Shown: positions 10,601-22,001 of the stretch, piece by piece
Position numbering within the stretch: the first letter of the stretch is position 1
How the letters are laid out: each line of letters starts with the position of its first letter
Source: Hirudo medicinalis
Taxonomy: Eukaryota > Annelida > Clitellata > Hirudinida > Hirudinidae
Direction of reading: 5' to 3'
DNA: 28,504 nucleotides
Assembly: GCA_011800805.1 (NCBI GenBank)
Contig: MPNW01000244.1
Span: 6,684 to 35,187, forward strand
Notes under the pieces: model-generated
What the model was told of the DNA's origin: nothing
What the model saw: only the letters and a program-made list of their open reading frames with translations
Databases searched by the model: none
Program-made: the position numbers and the translations under genes

Positions 10601-13600
10601 GGATGATTGTTTCTAGGCCTTAGATTAAAGAATATCTCTGACATACTTGCTTGAAATAATTTATTTTTATATATTTAACTAAAATTGATAAATCATTTAA
10701 ATAACTTATAAGGTATGATTTTCAAATTTCTTTCTAACAGTTCAAGCCAAGAATTTGTTCCTAATTTGGCTCACAATCAATGTATTCTTGATGATCCTGT
10801 TGTCTCATTTAAAGCAATTCTAAAAGTTTCTGAAAGCTCTTCTGCTATAAACAAAATGTCTTTCTCAGGTTACTTTTAATCACTTTTTTTTATTAAATAA
10901 ATTAAATGGCAGCATGTTAGCCACAGAATGTAATTAAAAACATTATAAAATAAGTATCATTAAGGAAGCACAATCTTCTGCTATCATAAATCAAGATAAT
11001 GGATAAAACCTGCTGTCAAAATGTAACAGAAAACATTAAAGCAAAAAACCAATTAAGGAATATGTATCTTTATAAATGTATAAAAACTATAGTGTTTTCA
11101 AATTGTATTTGAATCTTGAGATTTGAAATGGAGAGTGATTTCTTAGCTCTGACTTACAAATTGAGCTAAATAAGGAATAGGAATTTAATAATTTGTGATG
11201 TTAATATAAGAAAAAAATTACATTTATTACATTTGTTTTGGAATGAAAGAACATAATTATTTATATTTTTATATTCCCTGATAGCCTTTGCTGTTTACAA
11301 TTTGTAAGCGATGAGTTTGCAGCAAATTCTGATTGCACTGTTAATTAGTAATAGAGTTTTAAAATACTGGATTGTTTTTAATATGTCTTAATTGTGGTTC
11401 ATATTAATAATCAATAATTCAACAATTTGTTACTCTATTAAATAATTAAGAAATAAGGATATTTTAATTGCTTTAGGAAATGGAAACATGCTTTTGTGCA
11501 GTTCAACAGACGGCATCATATCACTTCTAAAAAGAAAAAAGGACAGCTATTTCACTGAAAAGGCTTTCCATGGTTATATTTCAAATAAAAATCATCTCCG
11601 TAAAATTTCCATGACAATTTTTGCTTTATCAGTCCAATTTGTTTTCTGTATTAACTGTAGTAAGTTTATATAAAATTAATCTAACAACATATTTTTCAGC
11701 TCACAATCATATGATAAACCAGGTGCAATTCAGTAATGATAGCAAATGGTTCATCAGTTGTGGTGATGATGAAAAAGCTCTTGTCTTTGATTCAAAGAAA
11801 TGTTCTCCAGTCCTCACTCTAAATTGTAAACCTGGCAACTTTCCTTCAAGTGGCCCACCACATAAGGTAATATTTAACATTAATTTAAACAGAAACACAG
11901 CTTTGGTTGTCATCATATTCAGGGACATCATTTTGGGCAATGGCTGATTCCTCTTGCCACCTCCCACCTGGAAAACGTTGAAATGATGTTCCTGATCTTT
12001 TGCATACCTTTGGAAATAATTATGGGTGAAATCTTTTCTATTTGCAGATAAAAGCATTTGCTGGACAAATTAGCCATGCTCAGTTTTATTATTTGGACAA
12101 ATTTATCTTGTTAGCTCATGATAATGAGCTTTTTCTATATGCATACCATATGGATAATGTTCAAACGGATTTGAAAAGGTATTCATGACCATTTCAATAA
12201 CTAAATGATTCCCAAATTCATTGTTTTTTTTTATACCAGACATACTGCTAATAGCAAATACAAGCTTGTACACAACATGTCCATGCAATGCAAACAGATT
12301 ACATCATTTTCAGCAATCAATACATTTTATTCTTGTAAGTGAAACCTAATATTTTACATAGTTCATGAAGGTTATTTTATAACAAAATACATAAATATTC
12401 AATTAAATCGACAAATAATGAACATCTGTAGATGTAGTTAAATTTCTATAATAATTTTGAACAAAATATTTCAATAATTTGATAATCTTATCTTTCTAAT
12501 GGTTAATAATCTCCACCTTATCTAAGAACAAAGATGTAGTGGAGCTTAAATAATAATATTATCATTAATTTATTGTTTTAAGATATAGGGCTATGTTGTG
12601 GCTCAGACAAAACTTTATGTGTTGTTGACTTCAATGTTGGTTCAGTTGTTGCAAGATTCAAGGACATTCACATGAGAAGTGCACATACCATTGGGCAATA
12701 TAAGGTACTACTTTATTTTCTACATTTATTTACATTTACTTTACTTATCTAATTAATTTAATGATGGACTTAAAATCTATTACATGAAAATGATTTTTTT
12801 TTACAAAGATCCTAATTGAAAACATAACTTTAAAATTGAGCCTTAAATGTGAATTTTTTATAGGGAGCTGGTGACCTCGAATATTCATCATCTCCAAATG
12901 ATTTGTTCATCACATCAGCTGTTTGCGATGGCATCAAACTCTGGGATTTGAGATCAAAAAGGTTACTGCTGAACATCTACCACATAACATCTACCTAGCA
13001 TAACTCAAATCAACTCCTCAGACCTTTCCTTAGCTAATTTAGCAAGCTACAACAAATAATGTTGTAAGGGACTTTATATTACATTTCAAAGAATTATGGT
13101 ATTTATAAAGCAATTCTCTGAGAATCAATGTAATGAAACAAATATGGACTGGATTGACTAACAAGCAATTGTCAGGGGGCATAATAAGAGAGACTGAGAG
13201 ATTTCAGATTTAACTAAATAACTGACAGTCTCTTAAAGGCAGTTGATGCTTGTGATTACAGATTGTGAGCTGTTTTAAGCTAATGGATCATTTGTGAATG
13301 TAACCATGCAACAAGACTAAAAGCCACCAACAAAAACATTTTACAACCATCAAGCTGTCCAAAACCAATTACTGCACAGTTGGCATCCCATTTTCCAAAC
13401 CAGTCCAGCCTGGTACATCAAAGCTGTTCGGCTCATTGCAAAATGCTGGCTAACCAGCTAGTTATTGCACTCTAAACATAATGTGATGGGCCTGGACTTT
13501 CCAAACACTACCAATTAATGCTTCAACAAATACCATCAAATGTTTTAAAAGATGTGAGAAGACATTCAAAGAGCATAGGAACAGGATGCATCCGTGTGGA

Positions 13601-14037
13601 GCAGAATTCAGTCCGTCGGGCAGATGCATCACCACTGGATCAGAAGATGGGCAGGTACCATGACCAATTCTCAAAATACGCACTTCTAAATAAACGCATC
13701 TAACACCCATCATCATGAAACATGAAATTAATCAGCACATACTTAATAAATATAATCCCCCAGGTATACATTTATGACATAAGGCAAGGACTTATTGAAC
13801 AAAATACAGATAGAATCACAGATTGCCTCCTCACACCCAGCTTCAACCCAAAAACTTCAGAGGTAACCACATTGTCAAAAACCTAAGTATTCATAAACCA
13901 TTAGATCCTGCCAGCAGGTTTTATACAGCACTCTGACAGGTGAAGTCATCTTTTATGGGCATCACAATCACAATTCTGGGACCAACCACTACAGGAATCC
14001 AAGAGCATTGAACAAAGAAATTCTTGGAACAATATAG
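7602..14037 (+). CDS. WDR27: WD repeat-containing protein 27 (WDR27), about 780 aa, 22-23 coding exons
   Basis: Exons: 7602-7733, 7791-7932, 7994-8115, 8170-8277, 8385-8495, 8561-8642, 8721-8763, 9343-9440, 9673-9804, 9872-9922, 10201-10303, 10538-10597, 10741-10868, 11477-11572, 11700-11866, 12048-12178, 12240-12334, 12583-12704, 12864-12961, 13552-13654, 13764-13862, 13918-14037, all in phase. Family landmarks in order: GHHGELTA..F near the N-terminus with CSAADEIILWKI; VWDVKTGSL; LVYHKNIRSSGY mid-protein; HAQFYYLDKFILL; and HPCGAEFSPSGR near the C-terminus. These match WDR27, a WD40 propeller scaffold of about 827 aa in human whose role is poorly known. The exons between 9343 and 9922 are the least certain: an alternative in-phase path uses 9343-9421, 9475-9600 and 9669-9804. 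The short exons at 8721 and 9872 rest on phase and weak similarity. The start is the first ATG after an in-frame TTG. Confidence 0.88.
9005..9182 (-). mobile_element. tRNA-derived SINE, copy 3 (WDR27 intron)
   Basis: This copy lies in the WDR27 intron 8764-9342, antisense to the gene. The minus strand carries an A-box-like TTAGCTGAGAG (complement of about 9160-9170). The B-box remnant is AAGTTTGCAACCC (complement of 9121-9133). Both are followed by the CACCCTTAGACTGCCTC version of the family's CAGCCTG...CC segment and a body with ggaggcgcc (9070-9078). The outer end toward 9005 is uncertain. Confidence 0.58.
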
Positions 14038-14441
14038 AGCAACCAACTTGCAGTTCGAGTTATTGTAAAATAAATGTCAGACATGCAAATCAAATTCTAA
14101 AAATTTACTCAGAGCAGAGTTTAACTTTCACAATTGAAACAATTGCTAGAGCCATTACACCCATTGAAATATCCCAATACCAAAAACTCATTCGAGTGCT
14201 TTTGTTGCAAACAAAACCAACTGCAGCTGGATAAATTATCAGAGCTGCCTAATGCCAGAAGTAGGGTCAATATCCCCAACCGCTGCCAATGAGAAAACTT
14301 TGGTTTCCACCTTGACAAAAATTGCTGCGACCTTCCAACCAAGATTCATAACAAGAACAAGAATTACTGTAAAAAGATAACGATAAAAACGTTAGAACGT
14401 CATAACAGTTAGCAATAATTGAAAGATGTCGCTATAGTCTG
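14038..14441. other. Convergent 3' intergenic region
   Basis: This 404-bp stretch lies between the stop of WDR27 (+) and the stop of the charged-protein gene (-) and must hold both 3' UTRs. Open stretches here have no family resemblance. No hairpin or repeat stood out. Confidence 0.6.
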
Positions 14442-15371
14442 TCATTCATTTTTCGTCTCTTCTTTGTGCTTTTCCTTATCATCAGATTGTTCATTATTGT
14501 CGTCAGTCTTCGTATCAGTGGCTTTGGAGGCATCCCCACTTCCTTCAACCTTCTTCTCATCTTGTTTCTGCTCATCTTCAATTCTCACACTCAATTCTTC
14601 TGGTTTTTCCTTATCTTCTTCCTCTGGAGGCTTTTCTGTCTCTTTTTTCTATGTTTGTTATCAAATATTCACAAGGAGCTTTAATATCTTATTTGTGAAG
14701 TAAAGTACTACAAACCTTGGAGTTTCTCCTTGGTGTTGCTTTCTTTTTTTCTTCTACTGGTTTTGCTTCAGATCTCCGCCTCAAGCTTCTACCAGCAGAA
14801 GTGTCTAATTCACCATAAAAGGCCTTGGCTTGAAAATAACATCTTGTTATACAAACACACAAAGCAAATTTTAAAAAGTTCTATTAACCTTCTGCAATCA
14901 TATCCACATCAGACCTCTTTTTGCGGGATCCAGTCTTTTTGCCTGTTGAAGCATTCTCCTGAAAATGCTTTCAAATATCATCTGAGGATCAAAATTAAAA
15001 CAACCGTCAAAGTACCGTTTCGTCAATCTTCTGTTTTTTAGCGGGAGTTTCTGTATCAGTACCATCCACTTCAGTCTCCTAAACGATAATTACTTGTTGA
15101 TAACATCAAATATCCAGCTCTGTGACAAGCTTGGCATGCCGCTCGGAAGACTCGTATTACAATCCATTACAGACTTTAATAAATTTTAACCTTGCGTGCC
15201 TATGCGTTGAGCAGCAAAAATTAACTTTTCCAAAACTATACGACCATTCTAGATCGTCAGCCATCACCGGCCTCCATAGCAAAAAATAAGGAGTAATCAA
15301 CTAAAAGTACTAACTGTGCCGGGTACATTCGACTCGTTCGACGTGTTTTTGTCTTCTGCTTGAGTGGCCAT
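14442..15371 (-). CDS. Small highly charged, probably nuclear, protein (169 aa, 5 exons); family unknown
   Basis: Exons in gene order (minus strand): 15371-15315, 15078-15016, 14958-14889, 14828-14716, 14648-14442, all in phase with clean acceptors. The start is MATQAEDKN. Residues 20-65 contain a basic PAKKQK stretch and a GSRKKR stretch, both plausible nuclear localisation signals. Residues 65-101 contain AFYGEL and the arginine-rich SLRRRSEAKP and PRRNSK. Residues 102-169 are almost entirely E, K, D and Q. No catalytic motif or globular domain is visible, so it is likely largely disordered. The composition recalls small chromatin-associated proteins, but I recognise no specific family and assign no function. 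Five phased introns plus an upstream E-box make a real gene more likely than a spurious open frame. Confidence 0.75.
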
Positions 15372-15470
15372 TTCTGAACTTAGTAGAAAATAGTGGTAGT
15401 ATCAAGTTTTATCAAACTTTCGAACTCCAAACGACGCTCCCCAAAAACGGCACTAACGCAAATGTTGGGT

Positions 15471-15476
15471 CACGTG
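15471..15476. promoter_or_regulatory. CACGTG E-box about 100 bp upstream of the charged-protein start codon
   Basis: The palindrome GGTCACGTGATC (15468-15479) lies about 100 bp upstream of the ATG at 15371 on the minus strand. GTCACGTG is the preferred core of basic helix-loop-helix zipper factors (the USF, MITF/TFEB and Myc-Max class). Its position fits a promoter-proximal element. Binding is inferred from the motif only. Confidence 0.4.
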
Positions 15477-15479
15477 ATC

Positions 15480-16815
15480 TATAGAGACATGCAATTGGTT
15501 TGTTTCTCAACCCGCCTATTTTATTCAAAAAAAAATAAAGTGGTTCAAAGCGCATAATTAACAATTATGATGACTAATTCAGTAATAAACTATTTGTAAT
15601 TTTCTCATTAAATAATGTAAGTCCACACACTGAGTTTAATGTTTAAAGTAAAACGTCAGATTATTAAGAAATAATGCATTATCTTAAAGTTTGTAATACT
15701 TGTAAGCAAATTTTATTTACGATAAAAATCTAGGATTTTTGCAAAATATGAGTTAACTACAAATCTAGGTCACTATTTGCAAAAATAGCCTCTTAACTCT
15801 CTCGCTTCCATAAAATGAATGTTACGAGCAGCGCGTCGAACCACAAATGTTTGTTTGTATTGGCTTTACGCATTTCATACAAAATAGATAAGTAATTCCT
15901 AGATCTAAGCTTGAATTTCGTAGAATGAAACTATTAGTGATTTTTAGCAATAGATGTGTTCGTAATAACTATGACCTATATATTTAGAATTTAAACGCTG
16001 GTTTTATTTAAAACATTCACTTGCGATTGTATTTACGATAATAAACACCCTTCATACCTTGCTAAGGCATGATTATATCCTGTATTACTGCGCGCATGTG
16101 TCGGTGCCCTTGCTAGTCAATGTCACATCTAAAATGTTAATTGGCGAGGTTTTAGAGGCCTCACTTATTACAATTAACTAAATGAATGAATAATTTTGTA
16201 TAACTACAAGCCAGCGTGGTTCTTCGCTTATTAAAATCTAATAAGTATGTACTGAATTCATAAGTAAAAATATTAAAAATGTCCGGTTTCTTAAAACTCG
16301 AAGAGGCATTAAACTGGACAATGTGTGCTAAAAATAATTGAGTACTATTCGTTGATTAAGACATTGATTAGATAAAATCCACAATTTCGTTATGTAGATT
16401 AAATACTGCAAATAAGTTTATGAAGACTTTTGACTTTCCAACGGATGATTCGGCCATTTATGAAAAATTCTATTGTAGCAGGAACGGCAAGTCGAGGAGT
16501 TAATTAAGACGCGGCTGAATGTTTAAAGCTCTCATTTAGCATGACTTTAATGAGATAATGAATGAGATGGAAACATATTTTTCTTTCAGCAAAGGCTGAA
16601 ACACATTCCTCGAAAATTTGCGAATAACAATTGGAAGAAAGATATAAGTTGTTAAATACATCTTCATGCACTTTAAATTAATAAATAGTGATTCCTACTT
16701 AGAAGTTCTGATAATTGTAATGTTTAAAAAATGTTGTGAATAAAAAATGTCATCATCGGACATAAACCTGGTATGAAGTCATTCAAAACCAATAAATAAA
16801 TGGTTTTTAAATTCA
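15480..16815. other. Intergenic region, no gene seen
   Basis: AT-rich DNA between the charged-protein promoter and the 3' end of the homeobox gene on the same strand. No open frame with splice context, no repeat from the families found elsewhere in the window, and no RNA gene were recognised. It may contain the homeobox 3' UTR and regulatory DNA. Confidence 0.6.
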
Positions 16816-19800
16816 TTAGGAACTATATTTTAAGTAACAATCCGGAACATGGGAAGTATAATTCTTCCAAATAGTCGCCATATTGTTATTCGGAATGAAC
16901 CAATTGAAAATGTAGTTACTACCGCAGGCAACAGCCAGTTGTTTTTCAAAGTATGACTTTTTAAACTTGTACCTATGATTTTGAAACCATATTTTGATCT
17001 GAAGTGGTGTTAATTGAAGAGCAGATGCAAGTTGTTCTCTTTCCAATGTTGAGAGGTATCGTTGACGACTGAAGCGCTCCTCTAGTTGTTGGATTTGAGC
17101 TTTGGAAAATAAAACCCTTCTTTTCTTTTTTTGAACTTTTTCATCCGACCAAGACTTCAAGTCCAAAGTGTTTTCTTCTGATGTTGCCAAACTATCCCAG
17201 ACATTCTCATCGCCTAAAAAGAAAACAAGATAGTTGTCTATATATAATATATTTTCATATGAACATGTAGATCTATTCTCCACAGAAATGTATGCAGATG
17301 AGATGATATGACTAACACGAGCCGTTCATGTCTTCATTTTGTTTATTGTGCCTGTCTTCCCATGGGCGAACAATGCTGCTTTTCTTTGTGGTCCCTGACG
17401 CTTAAAACAAACAATTCTGGATTTTATATGAATCTAAAGCATATCAGCTGATTGCTGTTTTTGTGGACTATTGCTCTAACTTTCCGGAACAGGAGTAAGG
17501 AAATTATAACTTGATCTTCAGGTACGATTATGCGGCTTTTCGGAAAATATCACCAGGCATAGGCAAAGGGTCCGAATTTGTGGACTAACGGGACAATTTA
17601 GTCAATTTCCAAGAAAAGCAAGAATCAGGTAATTCTAACGAGGAAAAGTGTAAAAATGTGAAATATGACAGAAGATTACCCTATTTATTTATTTTATTAC
17701 ATAAGTGAGACAAGGACACATGCTTCTGTTTTTCCAAGAATGACTTTTTAAATTTATATCAAGAATGCGAAAGAATTAATATAAAAACAGCAAGATACCT
17801 GTAAAAAGAAAATACTGAGAAAATACTTAGCTGGAAGAAAAACGGTATAAATCATTGATTTACTTTACTGTTCTAATAACAATGTTATATTACAAGGATC
17901 CATGATAAAATATAGCTAGTTTAATCTTTGAAAATCGTTTCAATTTCTTACACTTAGTTGTTCTTAAACATTTCTGTTAAAATCTGCCAAAATCTTTCAA
18001 TTTTGGGTGTTTTTTCCTTCTCAAAATTTGTATAGGGCTCAAATTAAGCTTGCAAAAACCTGCATTTCGAAGATTCTTTAACATTCGCTATCCTGCAATT
18101 TTAAAATTTATTTGCATTTTCCTTGTGAGTTTGAAACATTTCTCAACATAAGAATGCTTAAGTGAGAATCCAATGAAAACGTTTTATCACTTTGCAAATG
18201 ATGAAACACCTTATGGTGACAACTTTCTAAGGAAAATAATTGAAGTTATTGATAAGTATTTTGCGCGAATTTTAAAAATATTTAGCCCCTAAACTAGAAA
18301 TTTCTTAGCCGCAATCCTTTGCGCTCCTCGAAAAACTTCCAGAGGATAATGCTCATCTGGTTTAATTCAGCTTATTGAACGTCTAGATAAGGGAACTTGG
18401 CTGGAAATGTAACTAAATCTAATTAAGAAATTAAAAAAAAAAACATTGTTATTGTGCTTGCTTATGCTTAATTTTATGAGCTAGAATATAAAAATGCTTC
18501 AATGATATATACAATTTACTAAATAGGGTAAACGAATTATCCTACCCTTTCTGTCATCCATAACTCATCAGTAACTATAAATTAACTTTATTCATATTTA
18601 TATAATAGCTTGATCTAATGGGATATCTTGATCACTTACTCAAAAATGTTGAATGGGCGGACCGAAGGGGAAGTCAACCAATGGCGGAAAGAACAAATAA
18701 AATATTTCCACCAATGTCTAAGTTTCACGGAGTTTTGAAAATTCGTGGTGGTGAATGGAATAAGATGCTGTTATGCACGAATTGTTCATAAATAATTCGC
18801 ATGACACAATGAAGTCTTCTTTGAAACAGTTATCTGCCATCTCTTGTCATTTCGATGTCTTTTAAATGAGTCATTTCTTTTTTTGTTGTTCTGATTGATG
18901 AAACGACATTGTGTTGGAGGTTTATGATCACGACTTAATTTTCTCATTTTTTTGGCGGTGTATTTCAACAACTAAAATTAATGGTTTTAGTAATTTTGAT
19001 TTTAGAGTTCAATGAAAATATTTCATTATATTATGTTTTATTTTTACGGAAAGAAGCTCATAGAATATTTTTTCCGATTTAAGCCTGCACCACAAGTGAG
19101 GAAATGTCAGAACTCCGGTTGAGTTATGCGCGGACATAAACAGACGTTAGCATTTAATTTATCGAGAGACACGCATTGAAATCTCCCTCTAATGGAAATC
19201 CCTTCTTAAATAAAGCGATCGTTCTTGTTCGTTACAATGACGGTTTTCGGCTTAAATCTGATAGCATTTTGCTTGACATTAAGGAAACCGTAGATTCTCT
19301 GTGAATCGTGTTTTTAATCAACTTGTTAAATCACTCTTTTTCATTTTTTTGTATAGTTTCATGATTTTACTTAAATAATTGACCGTTGCCATATTTTCTT
19401 ACTAGAAATGTAACATTAATACGAACTTTTACAACAAAACACTATGGGAATTGATGTAGGGGCGTCGAATTAACTTTTTCCAAGCGGGCAAACCCTCTGT
19501 CAACCCTTCCCGATAAGATGACCTTTTTTGCTTCTCATCACCACTTCCGATTCCGCTAGGCTCACCAAAATCAGTAAAGAGCTTTTAAAACAAGTACTTT
19601 AATCGTTTTATTAACATGATTGCAGAAAGGAATTTTATTATTAAGTATAAATTCATCAATGCCGATTCTAGGATAAAGTTTCACCAGTTCGTTAATGATA
19701 TCTAGGCATAAAAAGTGTTTGGAACTTGTATTCAATGCTGACACACTTCAGAACATTGCACCCGATGGCAAACCTAGCATCCAATTCAGAAACAAAATTG

Positions 19801-20981
19801 TCTAAACATGCAAAGAGGATGCTGGTACGCATTAAATCACTTTTGTTCTGAGCAGTTTCAATCATCTTACCAATCGTTGAAAGCACGAAATAGTCCGATA
19901 ACTAACTTCTTGGATATCGCTTGTGCTCTCTTGGGCCTACTACAGTTGTGGTCATTTGTGTAGGACTCCAATTTGAAATCACATTGCATCAGCTTCGTTC
20001 ACTATGCTGATCCAAGTGTCAGTGTTGCGATCGGCCAGCACATCTCTTTTAGTTGAATCTATAGACATTTCAGCAGTTATGTAATCAACTAATAGGTTCT
20101 GCAATTCTTCAGACTGAATTGACTGTTCCAAGCGACTTTTCAGCCACGAACAAACTGCGAAGAAATGCCATTGAACGAATTCTTGTCAGTAATCCCTGAG
20201 CTTCTGCTGTCGCTAACATATTGTAATAAACGACGGGGCTTAATTTATGCCGAGTTTATTGTTGGGATTATTCAGTAAATATTCAGTTATCAACTGAGTG
20301 GTATTAACTGTAAATACCACGCTTACGCAATAATCAGTTATTGATCACGTAACGATCAGTTGCGTGATCAATAACTGCGTTACAAAAATTAATTAATGGC
20401 ATTTTCAGGGTTATAACAATATCAATATTCTGCAATGATAAGGCTCCCGGGACATTAACAATGATTTCAATCCTAAGTTTTACTTTGCTTACTGAGCGGT
20501 ACCAGTAACACCATCGGGTTTCAGCCAATCTTTCAAGTTCCAAAAATTTTAAGTTAGTCTTAACTTGTGCTCGAGGAACAGTTCCTGTTTTGGACCACTA
20601 ACTGACAAGAACCCTTAGATCGCTTGTAAGATAGAAAACATGTCAGCTGTATCTCAGATATATTTTTAATCGTTTTAATTAGGTTCAGTCGATGGGTAAA
20701 AAGTACAAATGAAGGCCTTTAAAGTCTTGAATTTGTCAATTTAAGAGATTTCTAGGAGGGTTAATCGCTCTAGAAAGGTCATATTCTTCTACCTCTTGGT
20801 CAACAAACATAACGTTCCCATTGGTTTCACCAGGTCGCACAATATTGGCAAATGTCGACAACTGAAACAAAAGACGGAATCTTGACTTACCGAGTACACT
20901 CCGTCCAATATAGATAGGGAGTGCATATTTTATGCAAATTTCTCGTACATCAAACGATGGAATTTGTTCAAATTTGGACAT
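16816..20981 (-). CDS. NK2-like homeobox transcription factor (predicted 162 aa, two exons)
   Basis: Exon 2 (17213-16816) begins after a strong acceptor (ttgttttctttttag) and encodes a full 60-residue homeodomain, predicted residues 59-118. It starts [12 protein letters not shown], keeps [16 protein letters not shown] in helix 3, and has W48, F49, N51, R53 and the NK2-diagnostic Tyr54. Exon 2 has no in-frame ATG and needs one upstream base. Predicted exon 1 (20981-20891) starts with ATG, ends at a strong donor (G|gtaagtc) in exactly the matching phase, and encodes SFDVREIC. This resembles the TN/eh1-type Groucho-binding motif (F-x-V-x-x-I-L) near the N-terminus of NK2 proteins. The homeodomain is near certain; the link to exon 1 across 3.7 kb is inference. 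No NK2-specific domain follows the homeodomain. An alternative start at 17283 would require reading through the acceptor. Confidence 0.8.
17214..19689. other. Intronic DNA of the homeobox gene, no second gene seen
   Basis: If the two-exon model is right, this is the 3' part of a 3.7-kb intron; otherwise it is the 5' flank of the homeobox exon. It is AT-rich. A strong minus-strand donor sequence (GA|gtaagtg, boundary at 18640) follows a 44-codon open stretch (18770-18640), but its phase does not match the homeobox exon. No repeat of the window's families was recognised. Confidence 0.5.
19690..20580 (-). pseudogene. Degenerate hAT-type transposase (TTF/DUF4371-like)
   Basis: Minus-strand fragments in two or more frames keep the order of hAT-like C-terminal transposase regions. 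First comes [13 protein letters not shown] (about 20540-20500), the L..TRW motif. A proline/lysine/arginine segment, [13 protein letters not shown], follows at about 19950-19910. Near 19815-19770 is [10 protein letters not shown], which matches the F..EL..RF motif preceding the dimerisation domain. Stops and frameshifts interrupt the chain, so it is dead. It sits inside the predicted intron of the homeobox gene, on the same strand. Element ends and target duplication could not be found. Confidence 0.6.
20298..20377. repeat. Two adjacent inverted repeats (hairpins)
   Basis: GTGGTATT at 20298-20305 pairs with AATACCAC at 20313-20320 (8-bp stem, 7-nt loop). CAGTTATTGATCACG at 20335-20349 pairs perfectly with CGTGATCAATAACTG at 20363-20377 (15-bp stem, 13-nt loop). 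They lie inside the hAT remnant, within an open frame on the minus strand. They may be the tip of an inserted short transposon or chance self-complementarity that grew by template switching. Confidence 0.75.
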
Positions 20982-21224
20982 TAGGTCACTTTATCACATA
21001 TAAAACATCTTGTAAAATTAGGACTTCATAGAATAAGCAAAACTCGTAAATTACGTAACAATTACGTGTTTTTGGGCGTCCAAAAAAGTTAGGAAAGGGT
21101 TTGCATTTGAGCTACAAAATTAATTTTACAAGGTGCAAATGAACTTCAAAGAAGGTTTCTGTGGTATAAAAACATGATACATTTAAGAAATTTTCATTTT
21201 TAGTTTATTATTAATACTTTAGAG

Positions 21225-21490
21225 ATGGGTAGAGGTAAAACATTGTTCGAATATGAGGAGAGGAATGAAGCCTTCAGGAAAACCAATTACTCAAGATCGA
21301 AGATTGCTAAAGAGCTCAACAGTTCCATAAATGTTATTTCTAATTATCTGAATGCTCCTGAAAACTATGGAATCAAGAAATCTCCGGGAAGAAACAAGAA
21401 ATTGTCTGCCAAGGAGAGACTGTAGGTGAGGAGAGCATCATTGGGAAAATTGTCTACCAACCAGCTAAGAACAGAGTTAAATTTAACTTG
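21225..21490 (+). pseudogene. Tc1-like transposase N-terminal fragment
   Basis: The fragment begins MGRGK and shows the first helix-turn-helix of Tc1 transposases: SRSKIAKELNSS then VISNYLNAPENYG. The GRNKKLSAKER linker follows, corresponding to the usual GRPKKLS. The start of the second domain (STNQLRTELNL) comes after an in-frame TAG at 21423-21425. Homology stops near 21475, and no DDE catalytic domain follows. This is therefore a truncated, inactive copy. No terminal inverted repeats were recognised. It lies 240 bp from the predicted 5' end of the homeobox gene, in the opposite direction. Confidence 0.78.
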
Positions 21491-21677
21491 CCTGGTAAGG
21501 TGGATTCTCTTTGATGTGTGGCTCACATATGCTGTACGTCAATCGATGCGCTATATCAAATGCCAAATTGAAATCTAACTCTTCAATGTACACATTTCTA
21601 AAAAATCCAGAGGCATCAGAAACTCCGGGGGACAGGAGCAATTCCTCCTTCTCCTCAAATGACATCCCTGAGTTCAT
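21483..21677 (-). other. Unidentified 64-codon open frame, possible exon
   Basis: The minus-strand frame starts MNSGMSFEEKEELLLSPG and ends ENPPYQAS. Its composition looks protein-like (acidic, hydrophobic periodicity, few low-complexity runs). A possible acceptor (actcag) precedes GGATG, and the coding-like part ends at CAG|gcaagt, which would be a GC-type splice donor. I do not recognise the family. It begins exactly where Tc1 homology ends, so it may be a fragment of another mobile element or an exon of a gene otherwise lost. Confidence 0.3.
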
Positions 21678-21960
21678 GTGATTAAAAATATCATAAAGTT
21701 GTGAAATTCAGCATTTCACATTTATGTTAAGATAAAAACCACTAGCATGATAAAAGAATGGTATGTATGTAGTCTAAAAATCTACAGAATTACAGAAGCA
21801 TTAATAGAATAGGACAGTACCCTAACAATAAGTAATATAAACATAAAAAAAATCCAGTTGATAAAGTATCTTATTGACTACAAGACACACTTGATTGTTT
21901 AAATCTACTTTTGAAATTTTTTTGCTTGTACATGTTTTCTGTAAAACATATCAAAATATA

Positions 21961-21992
21961 CTGTACAAAATATATTCTGTACAAAATATACC
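21961..21992. repeat. 16-bp tandem duplication
   Basis: ctgtacaaaatatatt (21961-21976) is followed directly by ctgtacaaaatatacc (21977-21992). It is a simple two-unit duplication just outside the left edge of the Tigger-like remnant. Confidence 0.7.
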
Positions 21993-22001
21993 ACTATCAA
22001 A

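Noticed and set aside
11707..12288. Minus-strand open frames of 116 and 61 codons
   Set aside because: They are antisense to WDR27 exons at 11700-11866 and 12048-12334, which carry family motifs on the plus strand.
14419..15041. Plus-strand open frames rich in S, L and F
   Set aside because: Antisense to the charged-protein exons; glutamate/lysine codons read backwards give such hydrophobic frames.
18640..18770. Minus-strand 44-codon open stretch ending at a strong donor, considered as homeobox exon 1
   Set aside because: It has no ATG and its end phase (two bases over) would give a stop at the homeobox exon; the exon at 20891-20981 fits better.
20881..20909. Apparent 29-nt intron (gtaagt ... 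tttgtttcag) inside the 81-codon minus frame
   Set aside because: Too short to be spliced; the donor is better explained as the end of homeobox exon 1.
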